Assembly: GCA_038040445.1 (NCBI GenBank)
Contig: JBBPIG010000029.1
Span: 36,847 to 87,189, forward strand
Length of the DNA: 50,343 bases
Direction of reading: 5' to 3'
Origin: Acidobacteriota bacterium
GTDB taxonomy: Bacteria; Acidobacteriota; Blastocatellia; UBA7656
A program made the position numbers and the translations under genes. Below, in pieces: positions 35,734-43,658 of the stretch; position 1 is the first letter of the stretch, and each line of letters begins with the position of its first letter. Below the pieces are notes generated by a model. That model was not told where the DNA came from, ran no database searches, and worked only from the letters and a program-made list of their open reading frames with translations.

Positions 35734-36552
35734 GTGCTCGGCTCAATCGTATTCGCAGGAATAGCGCCGCATCCGCCACTTCTCGTGCCCGAAGTCGGCG
35801 GCAGGCGAATCGAGCAGGTGGCCGAGTCACAACGCGCCCTGCGGGAGTTCTCCCGCCGACTCATACAAGCCCGGCCTGAGACCGTCGTCGTTATCTCTCC
35901 ACATTCGCCGCTCGACGCTCGCGCGTTTACTGCGCGTTCTACTGCGGCCCTCATTGGTGACTTCCGTGAGTTTTCTGCGCCCGCGGTCAAGCTGACCTTT
36001 CCAAATGACCTCGAGATGCTTGGCGCAATTAAACACGCGGCGTCGGTCGAAGGCGTCGAGTTGCGCGAGCTTGTTGGAGACTATCCGCTCGATCACGGAG
36101 CGCTTGTGCCTTTGTATTATCTCCACGAAGCAGGTTGGCGCGGGCGAACAGTCGTCATCGGCTTCACGCTTCAATCGAACGACGAGCATCTGGCATTCGG
36201 GCGCGCGATCGCCGGGGCCGCCGGCGCGATCAATCGACGCGTAGCTCTGGTCGCAAGCGGAGACCTTAGCCATCGTTTGGTTGTAGACGGGCCATACGAG
36301 TACGAGCCGACTGCACACTTGTTTGATGAGCAGATCGTCAGCGCAATCGCGCGTGGCGATGCCAATGGTGTAATCGACGTCGATCCCGATCTGAGGAACC
36401 GAGCCGGCGAATGTGGATACAGGTCTATCGTGATCGCACTCGGGACCGTAGGTCAGCACCTGCGCGATCATGAAGTTCTGAGCTACGAGGGCCCATTCGG
36501 CGTCGGCTACATGGTCGCAGTGCTCGCCGACGCGAACCGAACCGATGAGTGA
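35734..36552 (+). CDS. LigB/MEMO-like protein (AmmeMemoRadiSam protein B-like)
   Basis: A 272-residue cytoplasmic protein of the class III extradiol dioxygenase/MEMO superfamily. The GTG at 35734 has AAGGAG 6 bases upstream. Conserved points: APHPPLLVP with His13, VVVISPHSPLD with His about 56, DYPLDHGALVPLYYL, ALVASGDLSHRL and GECGYRSIVIALG. The His residues match metal positions of LigB-type enzymes. It is followed 80 bp later by an AMMECR1-domain gene; these two families plus a radical SAM protein form the AmmeMemoRadiSam gene set, whose reaction is unknown. No radical SAM gene is in the window. A simple aromatic ring-cleaving dioxygenase is a less likely alternative given the neighbour. 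Confidence 0.78.
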   Translation: MLGSIVFAGIAPHPPLLVPEVGGRRIEQVAESQRALREFSRRLIQARPETVVVISPHSPLDARAFTARSTAALIGDFREFSAPAVKLTFPNDLEMLGAIKHAASVEGVELRELVGDYPLDHGALVPLYYLHEAGWRGRTVVIGFTLQSNDEHLAFGRAIAGAAGAINRRVALVASGDLSHRLVVDGPYEYEPTAHLFDEQIVSAIARGDANGVIDVDPDLRNRAGECGYRSIVIALGTVGQHLRDHEVLSYEGPFGVGYMVAVLADANRTDE

Positions 36553-36593
36553 TCCGTGATCGCGAAACGTGATTCGTAGTGCGTGATTCGTGA
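36547..36593. repeat. Short imperfect repeats between the two genes
   Basis: CGTGATTCG occurs at 36568-36576 and 36582-36590, with a variant CGTGATCGC at 36555. This may be local slippage. No hairpin strong enough for a terminator is visible. Confidence 0.4.
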
Positions 36594-36632
36594 CCCCGTT
36601 TCATTTCGTCGCCCTGACACATCAGGGGTGCT

Positions 36633-37190
36633 ATGAGCAAAAAGACAATGAACCGCCCGCCCAATGACATATTACCGCAAGAACTCGCAAGGATGGCGAT
36701 CGAGACATTCGTAAGTTATGGAACCGTCATCGAGCCGCCCGTTGACCCTTGCGGCGTGCTTGCGACGCGAGCTGGCGCGTTCGTTACGCTGAGGTCCTCA
36801 GAAGGTCAACTGCGAGGGTGCATCGGAACCATCGAACCCGCGCACTCGAACGTCGCCGAAGAGATAGTTCATAACGCAATCAGCGCGGCGACGCGCGATC
36901 CTCGGTTTCCCCCGATATCAACAACTGAACTGTCTCACTTGAGATATGGCGTGGACGTACTCTCGACGCCCGAACCAGCGCGCGGACCGGATGACCTTGA
37001 TCATTTAGTCTATGGGGTCATCATAGAGACTTTGGACGGATTGCGCCGCGGCCTCTTGCTCCCTCGAATTCACGGCATAGATTCGGTAGAAGAGCAGTGG
37101 CTTGCTGTGCATTCTAAAGCCGGAATCAGACCGGGCACTCCGGTTCGCACCGAGCGATTCTCCATCACGCGCTTCGGAGGAGAAGACTGA
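36633..37190 (+). CDS. AMMECR1-domain protein (AmmeMemoRadiSam protein A-like)
   Basis: A 185-residue cytoplasmic protein consisting of one AMMECR1 domain: FVTLRSSEGQLRGCIGTIEPAH is the family signature (LRGCIG), followed by NAISAATRDPRFPPIS, YGVDVLSTPEPARG, YGVIIE and LLLPRIHGIDSVEEQWLAVHSKAGI. The length is typical. It is downstream of the LigB/MEMO-like gene on the same strand, so they probably act together, but the biochemical role is not established for the family. Confidence 0.88.
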   Translation: MSKKTMNRPPNDILPQELARMAIETFVSYGTVIEPPVDPCGVLATRAGAFVTLRSSEGQLRGCIGTIEPAHSNVAEEIVHNAISAATRDPRFPPISTTELSHLRYGVDVLSTPEPARGPDDLDHLVYGVIIETLDGLRRGLLLPRIHGIDSVEEQWLAVHSKAGIRPGTPVRTERFSITRFGGED

Positions 37191-37234
37191 CCGCCCGCCA
37201 GGTGAGTCCCTGAATCGTCGGTCAGACTATTGAA

Positions 37235-37264
37235 TTGACACCGCAACGGTTTAACGAGTATTTT
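37235..37264 (+). promoter_or_regulatory. Promoter candidate for the second matrixin gene
   Basis: A perfect TTGACA at 37235-37240, an 18-base spacer, and TATTTT at 37259-37264. The predicted leader before the ATG at 37449 is about 180 bases. Confidence 0.5.
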
Positions 37265-37448
37265 ATTGCCCGGAATACGATAGCCCTTCGTCAGCAGGCT
37301 CAGGAAGAGCAAAGCCCCTGATTTCGATGCGGCACCCGAAGTACCGATTTGGTATTGACCTACTTCGATAATCCGCAAGGTCACATTCAGACGCGGCTCC
37401 CACTCGTCAGTGACTCTTAAGCGATGCCCCCCTTTTAACGGAGGCTGC

Positions 37449-40367
37449 ATGTCGACATACATGAAAGCCGGCACGAGGTTGCTGGCGCTCTACCTGGTGT
37501 TCTTCTGCGCCGCTAGCGCTCAAGCGTCCACTTTTACTATCCCCACCGATGACGATCTGATAATCGGGGCGCGGGCAATTGTACGGGGAAAGGTCCTCTC
37601 CGTAAGCTGTCAAGCTGACGATCAAACGGGTCGCATCTTCACCTACGTGCGGCTGCGCGTCCGGGAGGTGCTCAAAGGACAAGTGTCCGAGCGCGAGATC
37701 GTACTGAAGGAAAACGGCGGGCAAGCAGGCAATCGGGGGAGCATCGTTTTCGGCACGCCCGGGTTCGAGAAGGGCGAGAACGTCCTGCTTTACCTCGATA
37801 CATGGCGCGACGGGAGTCTGCGGGTCTACCAGATGTTTCTGGGCAAGTTCTCCATCATCGACGACGCCGCAACCGGCAAACAAATCGTTGTTCGCGCCTC
37901 TCCCGACAAAAACACATCGGTACTACAAAGCGGATCTCATACGGCTGGCGGCGTAGCCACGAGCCGGATGGAATTGTCAGCTTATCGCGAGATGGTGAAG
38001 AGGCGGCTAAAGGCGAATCGAGAACGATCTGAGAATTTTGACGGGACTCATTACAGAAACACTCCAATGCTCGCCGCGCCCTCCGAGTATAACCACGGCA
38101 GTGCCGGCGAGCTCGAGCCGCAGTTCACTTTCATAACGTCACCGCCGCCGCGATGGTTTGAGCCCGATCTCGGCCAGCCCGTTGTTTTTATGGTTAACCC
38201 CGATGGAGCGCCAAGTCCGCTGATAATGGATGACATTTCCGCTGCGATGGAAGCCTGGTCGACGGTACCCGCCTGCTCTCTGAGGGTCGTAAACGGCGGC
38301 CCGGACGGCGGCTGCTATCCGCGCGACGTGAACACCATAGTGTTTAACAATTGTGACGGACAGTTTCCGCCCAGTCCCAATTGTGCGAGTGTTCTCGCGA
38401 TCGGAGGCGTGAGCTGGGACTCCAGTCAAACCAAGGTAATTAACGGAACAACTTTTGTCAGGGCCGCCACCGGCCACATATCGTTCAACCCTTACGCAAG
38501 CTGCGATTTTGGCGAGCATTGTATTGTTCGCGAGATAGCCACACACGAACTGGGTCACGCGCTCGGTTTAGGGCACTCACAGTTTTCCGACGCCACAATG
38601 GCTGGCCGTGCTCACTTCGATGGCCGTTGCGCGTCAATTCGTCAAGACGACATAAACGCAATCACCTTCGTTTACCCGGCCACTGGCGATGGCGCCGGGC
38701 CTTTGACAATTCTTAGTACCTCGCCACTGGGAATCGCCACGGTTGGAAGCACTTTCTCGAGACAGCTTCTTGCTTCCGGAGGCGCGACTCCCTATAGCTG
38801 GAGCTTGATTTCAGGCTCGCTGCCCGACGGTCTCAACCTGTTCCCAAACGGCGTCATCAGCGGCACACCGACTGCAATCGGAACTTCCGACTTCACCGTC
38901 AAGGTGACGGACCCTCAAAATGTGTCCGCTCAGAAGCCCCTTTCCATTACGGTGATCGCACCTTCGTCAGGAGTAGATTCGCAGTTTGTTTCGCAGAACG
39001 TACCGGCAAAGCTGAATCCAGACCAGGCATTTTTCGCTACCATCAGATGGATCAATACCGGCTCGAAAACGTGGGACGGAGCGGCCGGGTTCGGAGTGTT
39101 CTCACAGAATCCTGCTAACAACGTGACTTGGGGAGGCAACGCCGTGCCCTGGTTTGGTTCGCCTGTCGCTCCAGGCGAGCAGATGGAGTTGTTGTTTCAA
39201 GCGTTCGCGCCCAGTCGAGCAGGTATTTACGATTTTCAGTGGCAGTTATATCAGCAAGGCCCCGGCTTGTTTGGCCAGATGTCGGCGAACGTTACCATCA
39301 CAGTAGGCGACCCGGGCCCGCCGTCACCCCCGCCATCAATAGACGGCCCTTCATCTCTTGCACCGGTGATGGGAACATTCTTCACGCATGTCTTTACGGC
39401 AACCGGAGGCACGCCGTCCTACAATTGGCAAGTAGCATCGGGCACGCTTGCGCCGGGGCTCAGCTTGAATCCCAACACGGGGGCTCTCACTGGCACGCCT
39501 ACTGCGACCGGCAATTCTGCTGTCACCTTGCAGGTGACCGATTCAAAATCTCAAACGGCACAGAAGGCTTTGACGATCTCGGTGACCGCTCCGGTTGTTC
39601 CGCCAGTCGAGATAACAACATCTTCGCTTCCCTCGGCCATTAAGGGAGTAGCTTTCAGTCAGCAATTGAATGCAACCGGAGGCAAGCCGCCTTATTCGTG
39701 GGCGGTGACTGCGGGCGCGCTTCCCGCAGGGCTTAGCCTCGCGACTGCGACGGGAATGATATCGGGCACACCCGTTGCGACCGGGGGATTCGGCTTTAGT
39801 GCGATGGCAGCCGACGCTGAGTCGCGCACGGGCAGCAAGGCTTTGTCGATTACGGTAGTCGCGCCACCGCTCCTGGCGTCCACTGTGCCCCCTCTTGAAG
39901 GGCTGAAAGGGTCATCGTTCAGCTACCAGCTCAAGGCAACAGGGGGAACGCCTTCGTACACGTGGTCGGTCACTTCGGGAGCGCTCCCCTCCGGATTGAA
40001 TCTTAATTCAACCGGGGGCCTTATCTCAGGTGTTCCAACTGTCGCCGGTGTGTTCACGCTGATCGTAACCGTTCGCGATCAAGCGTCTGTTAGCGCGACG
40101 GCCAACATACAAATCGCTTTGATAGATCCTGAAACGATACCAGCGATCAGGAAAGTGAAATATAAAGGCGGGAGAAAGCTGATCGTGCTGGGAGACAGAA
40201 TCAATCCCGCAGCGGTGTTGCTGGTAGACGGCAACCAAACTTCAGCCACAGTAAGCGATGGTTCGTTTGTTCTGAAGCCGATTGCGCTCGCACAGGGGAG
40301 TCACCAAATAAGGATAGTCAATCCGGGCGGGGTGTTCTCGGCGCCCTTCTCATTCACCGTCGAGTAA
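37449..40367 (+). CDS. Secreted matrixin-type metalloprotease with Ig-like modules
   Basis: A 972-residue secreted protein. The ATG at 37449 is preferred (GGAGG four bases upstream) over a GTG at 37410. After a signal peptide (AGTRLLALYLVFFCAASAQA), the N-terminal domain (GARAIVRGKVLSV, GENVLLYLDTW, FLGKFSII) and the zinc site HELGHALGLGH near residue 366 with DATMAG mirror the protein at 30547. Then come one He_PIG-type Ig domain, one NBR1-type Ig domain (about 515-620), three more He_PIG-type Ig domains (about 630-890), and a C-terminal IPT/TIG-like sandwich (about 900-972) in place of the FG-GAP-like repeats. It is likely an extracellular protease. The pair shows that the catalytic front end has been combined with different surface modules. 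Confidence 0.85.
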   Translation: MSTYMKAGTRLLALYLVFFCAASAQASTFTIPTDDDLIIGARAIVRGKVLSVSCQADDQTGRIFTYVRLRVREVLKGQVSEREIVLKENGGQAGNRGSIVFGTPGFEKGENVLLYLDTWRDGSLRVYQMFLGKFSIIDDAATGKQIVVRASPDKNTSVLQSGSHTAGGVATSRMELSAYREMVKRRLKANRERSENFDGTHYRNTPMLAAPSEYNHGSAGELEPQFTFITSPPPRWFEPDLGQPVVFMVNPDGAPSPLIMDDISAAMEAWSTVPACSLRVVNGGPDGGCYPRDVNTIVFNNCDGQFPPSPNCASVLAIGGVSWDSSQTKVINGTTFVRAATGHISFNPYASCDFGEHCIVREIATHELGHALGLGHSQFSDATMAGRAHFDGRCASIRQDDINAITFVYPATGDGAGPLTILSTSPLGIATVGSTFSRQLLASGGATPYSWSLISGSLPDGLNLFPNGVISGTPTAIGTSDFTVKVTDPQNVSAQKPLSITVIAPSSGVDSQFVSQNVPAKLNPDQAFFATIRWINTGSKTWDGAAGFGVFSQNPANNVTWGGNAVPWFGSPVAPGEQMELLFQAFAPSRAGIYDFQWQLYQQGPGLFGQMSANVTITVGDPGPPSPPPSIDGPSSLAPVMGTFFTHVFTATGGTPSYNWQVASGTLAPGLSLNPNTGALTGTPTATGNSAVTLQVTDSKSQTAQKALTISVTAPVVPPVEITTSSLPSAIKGVAFSQQLNATGGKPPYSWAVTAGALPAGLSLATATGMISGTPVATGGFGFSAMAADAESRTGSKALSITVVAPPLLASTVPPLEGLKGSSFSYQLKATGGTPSYTWSVTSGALPSGLNLNSTGGLISGVPTVAGVFTLIVTVRDQASVSATANIQIALIDPETIPAIRKVKYKGGRKLIVLGDRINPAAVLLVDGNQTSATVSDGSFVLKPIALAQGSHQIRIVNPGGVFSAPFSFTVE

Positions 40368-40368
40368 A

Positions 40369-40390
40369 GCGCCGGGGTCTCGACCGGCGC
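40369..40390. terminator. GC-rich hairpin between convergent genes
   Basis: GCGCCGG (40369-40375) pairs with CCGGCGC (40384-40390), with an 8-base loop, starting directly after the stop at 40367 and ahead of the convergent lptD stop. There is no T-run, so if it terminates transcription it is not a classic intrinsic terminator. Confidence 0.4.
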
Positions 40391-40422
40391 CTCGTGAGTC
40401 ATCGGCACGTCCACGGACCGTC

Positions 40423-43389
40423 TCACGGGAAATCATCACCCATTCGCTTTCCGCGTTTGCGGGCCCCGCGGCCGCCGCCCAATTGAGAAAACTGGTCCGT
40501 TCCGTAACTCCCCAATCCCGCCAGCGTGAATGTGAACGACCACGCGCCCTCGCTGCGGAGCCCGGCCTTGAACGTGTTGTAGTTGAACTGCACTCCGCAG
40601 CAGTCCCAGGCATAGCCTACGTAGCTGCGCGAGTTCATCAGCCGGCCCCGTGACAGATCCGTCTCGCTGATGAATCGGTTCGTGAAATCGTAGCTTACCC
40701 GCGCGCCCCCGTACATTCCGCGAAGATCATCTCCCAACTGCACCGTCGTCGAGACCTGATCGCCAGGGAATGTACCCGGCTCGAATCCATTCGGCTCGAG
40801 CCTGGTTTGACGCGAGAGGTAATAGCTGGCCGAGACCGTCAACTTGTCTGTTCTCATCCCACCGCCGACTGTGACGTTTCGAACGCCGTCGTCGCTCCCT
40901 ACGTCCATTCTCAGATCTGCATACACCGACGAGATCGGCCGGTAGCGGACGGCAACATTAACCGGCGAGAAATTGCGCGCGCGGCCGCCAAACGTAAAAC
41001 CCGACAGCGTGTTGATGGGATAGAACTGGTTGCGGCGTCCTTCGATCAACGCGCCGCCAAAGCTCCGGTCGAAGAAATACTTCTGCGCAACTTTGACGGT
41101 TAAGACTTCATAAGCCTGTGGTGTCGCGTTCTCGTTGCTGGCAATAGTTTCGGTTGATCTGGTCTGCTTGTTATCGTTGTCTGCGCCCTTCTTCGTCTCT
41201 TGCTTCTGCTGGTCCACGCGGTCTTTAGCGTTCAATTCAGCCTTTTGACCCGTCTCGAGCTGTGATTTCTTCTCCGAGGTTTGCGCCGGCTCGGGGTTGC
41301 TCTGCTCCTTTTGCAAAGCCGCTGGAGTCTCGGTCGCCGGCGGTTCGGTCTTAGTCTCTGCTGCTTCGCGTGCCCCGTCCTTCTCGCGATCGGCTTTGTC
41401 TCGCTTGCCCGGCCGCACTGGGTTCATATCCTGCGGCGCGCGAGGTCCTCTGAAACGCTTCCGGGTCAAATCGGAAGCAAACTGCCTGGTGAAGAATCGG
41501 TTTACTATCGCGTACTCGAACTCGTTAGTGTTCGCCACCGCGTCGCGATCGTCGAACCGGATGACCTTGTTGAACTCATCTCCGATTCCGCGGATCAGCC
41601 GATAGGTGATGTAAGGCTCAATCAGGTGCTTGAACCGCGCGGCGCCATCCTCGTTCGTGTACGTTTTCTCGAGTGAGGGCGGCCTGATGTCAATTTCGGC
41701 CTCCGCGTAGTGGCGAGAGATTGCCTCGACGCTGATCGGGTCGAGTTGGTTGCGGTCGAACAGCTTTAGTTGGGGTTTGAACTCAATGCGGGTCGGATTA
41801 AGTCTTGGATCTTTTGGATCAAATGTGAACACCTCCGGATCAAAGGCCGGCACGCTGGGATCAAGGCTGCTGTTGTAGAAGGTTTCTCGCAGGGTCAGGC
41901 TCGGAGTAATTGCGACGCCGGCGATAGTCGCAAGTGGCACGGTGATCTTCGGCTGGAAGTCGAATCGCTGAACCGCCGCCGGTGTGACCAGCTTGACGTT
42001 GGAGTCGATCGTCTCCTCCCGCTTGAGCGCGCCAATCGTCGAGGCGAACGAAAAATAGACCGGCTTGCCTTCGAAGATGCGCCGCGGATACACGGTCATA
42101 TTGATCTCCGGCGCTTGGCGAATCTTGATGTCAAAGTTGGTTCCTGCCCCGGGCGTCTGAGGATCCCGACTTGGCCTGAAAAGCGTGGTGGTTTCGTTCG
42201 CCGCTAGAAAGTTGAAGCTGAACCCGCCCGTGTTGTTGTTCGCATAGAAAGTGGATTCGCGTCTCGGGTCGATGACTTGAGCAATGTCGTCGGAGAACAC
42301 CTGGCGAAAGGCGAGGCTCGAAACCAGCGAAACGTTTCCTACTGCCAGCCAGCCGTGCCCGAGGTGCTGCACGCCTTCGCCGATGAACGCAGTGCCGCCC
42401 TGATTTTCGCCCGCAGGTCCGAACAGCCTGTCCTTCACCGAGAATACGCCGAGCCTCAAGTATGAATTCTCGTCCGTCTGCGCGCGAAACTCGGCGCCCA
42501 TTCCTATCCCGCGCTGAGTGTAGATATCGCCGCGAAACGTGATGTCGGCCGATTCGCCCAGCGTCTGGTAGTAGGCGAGCTTGAGCGTGCGGCCTTTCTG
42601 ATTCGAGTTGCCGGTGCTCGGCAACAAAAAGCCGGACTTGCGCTCTCTCCTTGTCGCCGGTATCCACACATAGGGCAGCACGAACGCGGGAAGCGTCTTC
42701 ACTTTAAACACTGCGTTGCGCATGACCACGCGATCGCCCATCTTTAACTCGGCGCGTCTGGTCTTGAAGCTCCACTTGGGAATCACGTCTTCGCAGGCGG
42801 TCACCTCCGCATCATATAACTCGTAGGTGTCTGGTCCTGTCTTCTCGACTCGCGCGGCGGTGAAGAAAACATAATCGCCGGTCTGCGTTCGATTGGTGAA
42901 ACCGGTCGTCTCCCAGAATATGCCTTTCTTAGTCGTCCAATTGATCTCAGCCCGGCGCGCGGTAACTCGCTGGTCGGCGCCCTGATCGAAGATCACGTTG
43001 CCTTCGGCGATCATATCGGCTGTTGTGTTGTTGAAGGTCACGCGATCAGCCTGCAAACGAACCTCGCCTTGCGTCGCGTTCACGTAACCCTCGTGCAAGA
43101 AAAGATCGCCGTTCTTGGATTGCTTGTCAGAGATGATCTCAACTGTTTCCTCGTCGGTAGCTGCGCCCGGCGGCGCGGGCGAGGCGGTTTCCTTTTCAGC
43201 ATCCGCTGCCTTCCTGCGCTCAGCCTTCCGAGCGCGTTTGTCCTTTTGAGTCTCCGATTCCTCCTGAACCTTCGGCGCCTGTTGGGATTGTTGCCTGACG
43301 ACCTGGCGCGCGAGGATCGGCCCCGAGTTAAGCGCGATCAGAAGAAAGAGAGACAAGGTGATAGAAAGCTGCTTCGGGAAGCGGACCAT
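40423..43389 (-). CDS. lptD: LPS-assembly protein LptD (OstA)
   Basis: A 988-residue outer-membrane protein that inserts lipopolysaccharide into the outer leaflet together with LptE. The ATG at 43389 opens a signal peptide (FPKQLSITLSLFLLIALNSG). Residues about 80-190 form the LptA-like jellyroll (SDKQSKNGDLFLHEGYVNATQG, LQADRVTF, AEGNVIF, VTARRAEINWTTKKGIFW). The rest is the beta-barrel domain, ending with alternating aromatic strands. A Cys-Cys pair near the C-terminus (WDCCGVQFNYN) matches the position of the disulfide-forming pair in known LptD; one N-terminal Cys (TACEDVIPKW) is the obvious partner. A highly charged Lys/Glu/Gln-rich stretch of about 100 residues (about 645-745) sits within the barrel region, probably as an external or periplasmic loop. 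LptD confirms an LPS-bearing outer membrane. Confidence 0.88.
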   Translation of the reverse strand: MVRFPKQLSITLSLFLLIALNSGPILARQVVRQQSQQAPKVQEESETQKDKRARKAERRKAADAEKETASPAPPGAATDEETVEIISDKQSKNGDLFLHEGYVNATQGEVRLQADRVTFNNTTADMIAEGNVIFDQGADQRVTARRAEINWTTKKGIFWETTGFTNRTQTGDYVFFTAARVEKTGPDTYELYDAEVTACEDVIPKWSFKTRRAELKMGDRVVMRNAVFKVKTLPAFVLPYVWIPATRRERKSGFLLPSTGNSNQKGRTLKLAYYQTLGESADITFRGDIYTQRGIGMGAEFRAQTDENSYLRLGVFSVKDRLFGPAGENQGGTAFIGEGVQHLGHGWLAVGNVSLVSSLAFRQVFSDDIAQVIDPRRESTFYANNNTGGFSFNFLAANETTTLFRPSRDPQTPGAGTNFDIKIRQAPEINMTVYPRRIFEGKPVYFSFASTIGALKREETIDSNVKLVTPAAVQRFDFQPKITVPLATIAGVAITPSLTLRETFYNSSLDPSVPAFDPEVFTFDPKDPRLNPTRIEFKPQLKLFDRNQLDPISVEAISRHYAEAEIDIRPPSLEKTYTNEDGAARFKHLIEPYITYRLIRGIGDEFNKVIRFDDRDAVANTNEFEYAIVNRFFTRQFASDLTRKRFRGPRAPQDMNPVRPGKRDKADREKDGAREAAETKTEPPATETPAALQKEQSNPEPAQTSEKKSQLETGQKAELNAKDRVDQQKQETKKGADNDNKQTRSTETIASNENATPQAYEVLTVKVAQKYFFDRSFGGALIEGRRNQFYPINTLSGFTFGGRARNFSPVNVAVRYRPISSVYADLRMDVGSDDGVRNVTVGGGMRTDKLTVSASYYLSRQTRLEPNGFEPGTFPGDQVSTTVQLGDDLRGMYGGARVSYDFTNRFISETDLSRGRLMNSRSYVGYAWDCCGVQFNYNTFKAGLRSEGAWSFTFTLAGLGSYGTDQFSQLGGGRGARKRGKRMGDDFP

Positions 43390-43556
43390 TGAGTTAAAGA
43401 AACCTCCGCACGAGTAGGTCGATACTAACACGCGGTTTTTGCGAACGGCAATGTCGGTGGGCTAACGCCAATTGAACGGGAGCGCGCGCGGCGGCCCTTT
43501 CCAATACTGCACTAATCTACGATCACCCATGCGCTGAAGGGCACGACTCGCATGTG

Positions 43557-43586
43557 TTGACTTCGTCGACGAGTAGCGCTCATACT
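43557..43586 (+). promoter_or_regulatory. Weak promoter candidate for the peptidase-TPR gene
   Basis: TTGACT at 43557-43562, an 18-base spacer, then CATACT at 43581-43586, about 70 bases before the ATG at 43659. The -10 element matches only partly. Confidence 0.28.
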
Positions 43587-43658
43587 TTTCGCTCAGACAG
43601 CAGTAGTTGAAACAACTGCCGGTCAATCCCTCGCTCAATCCGTGCCCAGGAGTTCTTT

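Noticed and set aside
42131-42667. 178-codon frame inside lptD on the same strand
   Set aside because: An out-of-frame shadow in a GC-rich gene; the lptD frame has clear family motifs throughout.
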